Assembly (NCBI GenBank): GCA_900546175.1
Contig: URBX01000012.1
Location: 1 to 15,538 of the forward strand
Length of the DNA: 15,538 bases
Direction of reading: 5' to 3'
DNA from: an uncultured Eggerthella sp.
Lineage (GTDB): Bacteria > Actinomycetota > Coriobacteriia > Coriobacteriales > Eggerthellaceae
Each line of letters opens with the position of its first letter. The first letter of the stretch is position 1. The position numbers and the translations under genes are program-made. This document shows positions 13,305 through 15,538 of the stretch, one piece after another. The notes below the pieces were generated by a model, which was not told the DNA's origin, searched no databases, and was given only the letters and a program-made list of their open reading frames with translations.

Positions 13305-15482
13305 CTATGTCCAGAAATTAACCATTTCAATTATGTCTTGATAGACCCATGGATAAATATCTGAAACCCAACCTGTTTCAGGAATCCAACATAACAAGAA
13401 AGAATAGAACACGCTAAGACCTACTAGCACCAGTAGAGCTCTAATAAAGAATTTATAGTACTCGTCATCATTCCTAAACGCTTCATTAACAATAAAGGCG
13501 AGCAGCACAGCTGAAACTAAGAACATAAAACTAAAGTCAGCATAATAGCGCTGCAAAATACCTGCTGCCTGTGCATCGAGCAGAGCCACAACCACGCCCG
13601 AAATTAACATTACACAAACAACGCCAGCAATAGTATTAGTAGAGCGAACACGGAATCGATAATTCAATATTCGTCTTGAGAAAACAAGAATCCAAAGAAC
13701 TGGCAAGCAGGCAAAGATACCACCATAAGTTACTTCTTTGATAGTTTGACCAAGATACGTTGTCTCAAAATCAACTGGCTGAATCCATGGGAAAACGCCT
13801 ACTGTATTAGGAGTTTGGAAGAAATACGCGAACAAGGCTGGCAAGAATCTACCTGGATTAGTTCCACGGGCAGTCATGTCATTTACGGTCAGATTATAGT
13901 TAGCGCCAAAATCTGTGAACGAGCCAAAACGCGCCTTGTTATACATCATGATTCCTGCCGCAACAATAAAGTATGGCAGCAGCAAGCATACGAATTCCTT
14001 AAAGCCTTTCTTTGTTTTAATGTGACCTTCAGTAATAAACTTTCGCCAGAACAAAGGAAATGCCAAAAGCGAGAAAATTAAGAACTGAGGCCTGCATCCC
14101 ACCACAAGTGACATACAAAACGAGCCGAGTAAATACCAACACCATGCGGTATCAGAATTGCGTCCCCGCATCCAAAAATACAGTCCCCACACAACAAAGG
14201 CCATCGCAAGACTAATTGGAAGCGAATAAAACGTTGGAAATTTCGCAAGATACAAAACACCCGAACAGAAGATAAGTGGAATCTGTAAAAGAAGGAAAAG
14301 TCCTAAGCTTACGCGCTTAAAATGATAACGCGCAAATCTATCAAGCAGAGCAGTACAGCCTAAAATAAAGAGAATTATGCCTATTAATACCCCTATTGCC
14401 GTTGGGAAATTTGATCCAAAAAGCAGATAGAACGGCAAATAGAACAAGAGAACGGGAACTACTCCGAAATAAACATAGTAATGCCCTTCATAATAGGCAA
14501 CGTCAAACAAGTATTCATTGCCAGTTTCTTTTTGGAGTTCATCACGGGCACCTTTGTCGTAAGGATTATCCATAGACACAAGCCACTCAGGAGGCTCGGT
14601 CTCAAGATATAACTGTCCATGAGCCATTGCTTTAGCGAGCTCAGCGTACTGTTGAGCATTGTCACCACCTACTTCATAGGTATTAAGCACGCTCTTACCA
14701 TCCCACGATCCATTGTTATAAGTCTCGGTTGCAACGCCTACCAAATTAGAACCCAGCAACAAATAGCTCGTAATAATAAGAATCTCTATACTGGTAGCTA
14801 CACAAATACAGAATTTGGACTTAAGCGGCCGCTCGGTAATAAAACAGCTATAGATACTCGACTTAGGTCTGAAAATATATATGAGCAACAAGACAGAAAG
14901 AGCAAGTAAAAATCTCTGCAAATTAAACTCAAATGGTTGAGGCTTATTAATAGAAACAGAGTTAAGCAAAATAGGATACTGTAGATTTTCGCCCGAAAAT
15001 TCAATACGTAAACTATCAACATAGCCAGAGGCGTTTAGATAGAGATACTTGCTTTGTTCAACATTAGTCAAAACAGTTGTTTGAGGAACGCCCTCAGTAT
15101 ATTCAGTTGAATAAAAATACGTTGAATGAGCAGAATCAGTAAAGGTAATAGACGCTTCAACCTTCTGAGCAGGTTGATTAGGGTCAAATTCTAAATAGAT
15201 ATTTTTCAGCGAAGTGTTTAGTCCATGAAATTCAATAAAAAATTGATTCTCGGTAAGTTTATACGAACTTCCATTTTCCGTTTCCTGTAAGGTTAATTCC
15301 TCATCAAGGACAATCTGATCGTAAGAAAGAGAACGATAGAAATTCATATTGAAAAGAGTGCATTCTAGTGCAAAAGAAATAACAAAAAGAACTAAGAAAA
15401 CTTTTGCTAAGTGAATACAATATCCCTTCCTTTCTTTAATAAAAGAAAGGGCAGAAATAATAATGTTGTCTAATCTATCCAT
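13305..15482 (-). CDS. Polytopic membrane protein, possibly a GT-C-type glycosyltransferase
   Basis: I do not recognise a characterised family. The 725-residue protein has a first membrane segment at about 26-45, a mostly beta-like, probably extracytoplasmic domain at about 46-185, then roughly 11-13 further membrane segments (for example 190-205, 226-246, 338-355, 360-382, 418-437, 497-514, 587-602, 617-636, 652-667, 678-699). A loop at 250-337 holds DNAQQYAELAKAMAHGQLYL, then NPYDKGARDE and YYEGHYYVYFGVVP. An acidic first large loop followed by many helices recalls GT-C enzymes that use polyprenyl-phosphate sugars. Other striking segments are YNKARFGSFTDFGANY (514-529) and RYYADF (645-650). 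A role in transfer of envelope sugars is inference from topology only. There is no ribosome binding site; a -10 box sits just before the ATG. No clear terminator follows. Confidence 0.75.
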   Translation of the reverse strand: MDRLDNIIISALSFIKERKGYCIHLAKVFLVLFVISFALECTLFNMNFYRSLSYDQIVLDEELTLQETENGSSYKLTENQFFIEFHGLNTSLKNIYLEFDPNQPAQKVEASITFTDSAHSTYFYSTEYTEGVPQTTVLTNVEQSKYLYLNASGYVDSLRIEFSGENLQYPILLNSVSINKPQPFEFNLQRFLLALSVLLLIYIFRPKSSIYSCFITERPLKSKFCICVATSIEILIITSYLLLGSNLVGVATETYNNGSWDGKSVLNTYEVGGDNAQQYAELAKAMAHGQLYLETEPPEWLVSMDNPYDKGARDELQKETGNEYLFDVAYYEGHYYVYFGVVPVLLFYLPFYLLFGSNFPTAIGVLIGIILFILGCTALLDRFARYHFKRVSLGLFLLLQIPLIFCSGVLYLAKFPTFYSLPISLAMAFVVWGLYFWMRGRNSDTAWCWYLLGSFCMSLVVGCRPQFLIFSLLAFPLFWRKFITEGHIKTKKGFKEFVCLLLPYFIVAAGIMMYNKARFGSFTDFGANYNLTVNDMTARGTNPGRFLPALFAYFFQTPNTVGVFPWIQPVDFETTYLGQTIKEVTYGGIFACLPVLWILVFSRRILNYRFRVRSTNTIAGVVCVMLISGVVVALLDAQAAGILQRYYADFSFMFLVSAVLLAFIVNEAFRNDDEYYKFFIRALLVLVGLSVFYSFLLCWIPETGWVSDIYPWVYQDIIEMVNFWT

Positions 15483-15490
15483 AAGTGAAA

Positions 15491-15519
15491 ATTGTAAGGG
15501 AAAATAAATAAAGCAACAA
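15491..15519 (-). promoter_or_regulatory. Promoter immediately upstream of the membrane-protein gene (leaderless start likely)
   Basis: On the minus strand TTGTTG (15519-15514), a 17-bp spacer, and TACAAT (15496-15491). The -10 box ends eight bases before the ATG, so transcription would begin at or within a few bases of the start codon. The lack of a Shine-Dalgarno sequence agrees with a leaderless mRNA. The -35 is weak (three of six). Confidence 0.5.
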
Positions 15520-15538
15520 CAAAAAAGAAATGCCCTGT

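Noticed and set aside
1..15538. Mobile element, CRISPR array, phage gene or toxin-antitoxin pair
   Set aside because: I saw no transposase, integrase, repeat-spacer pattern, target-site duplications or small paired genes.

Overview
The window reads as chromosomal housekeeping sequence from a low-to-moderate G+C anaerobic bacterium. My best guess is a coriobacterium-like actinobacterium (the Atopobium/Olsenella group). The guess rests on three things: an aspartate aminotransferase of the actinobacterial subgroup Ic, a four-subunit pyruvate:ferredoxin oxidoreductase typical of strict anaerobes, and a Bacillus-type riboflavin operon with an FMN riboswitch. This placement is inference from gene content. 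I see no insertion sequence, prophage, CRISPR array or plasmid gene.

Layout. Positions 1-255 hold two minus-strand tRNA genes, Tyr and an edge-truncated Thr, with a good upstream promoter. Next is a minus-strand sodium/proline symporter (putP), divergent from a plus-strand aspartate aminotransferase (2250-3539). That gene converges, over a shared bidirectional terminator, on a minus-strand HAD phosphatase (3654-4325). The riboflavin operon fills 4441-8705 on the minus strand: promoter, FMN riboswitch, leader terminator, ribD, ribE, a possible internal terminator, ribBA, ribH and final terminator. A plus-strand orphan PP2C-type phosphatase (8841-9992) is divergent from it. It converges on the por operon (minus, 9991-13124), which encodes the gamma, delta, alpha and beta subunits of pyruvate:ferredoxin oxidoreductase. 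The right end is a 725-residue minus-strand polytopic membrane protein of unknown function that looks like a GT-C glycosyltransferase.

How the genes work together. RibD, RibE, RibBA and RibH form a complete pathway from GTP and ribulose 5-phosphate to riboflavin, and FMN should switch the operon off by early termination. The por products oxidise pyruvate to acetyl-CoA and reduce ferredoxin, the central step of anaerobic carbon metabolism. PutP and the aminotransferase serve amino-acid uptake and interconversion, but nothing shows that they are co-regulated.

The least ordinary things here are regulatory or architectural. RibD carries an acidic insertion of about 80 residues between its deaminase and reductase parts. 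An inverted repeat straddles the rib promoter -10 box. A terminator-like hairpin lies between ribE and ribBA. The PP2C phosphatase has two unusual spacer segments and no partner kinase nearby. The membrane protein seems to be expressed from a leaderless mRNA. I did not find a clearly new multi-gene system.
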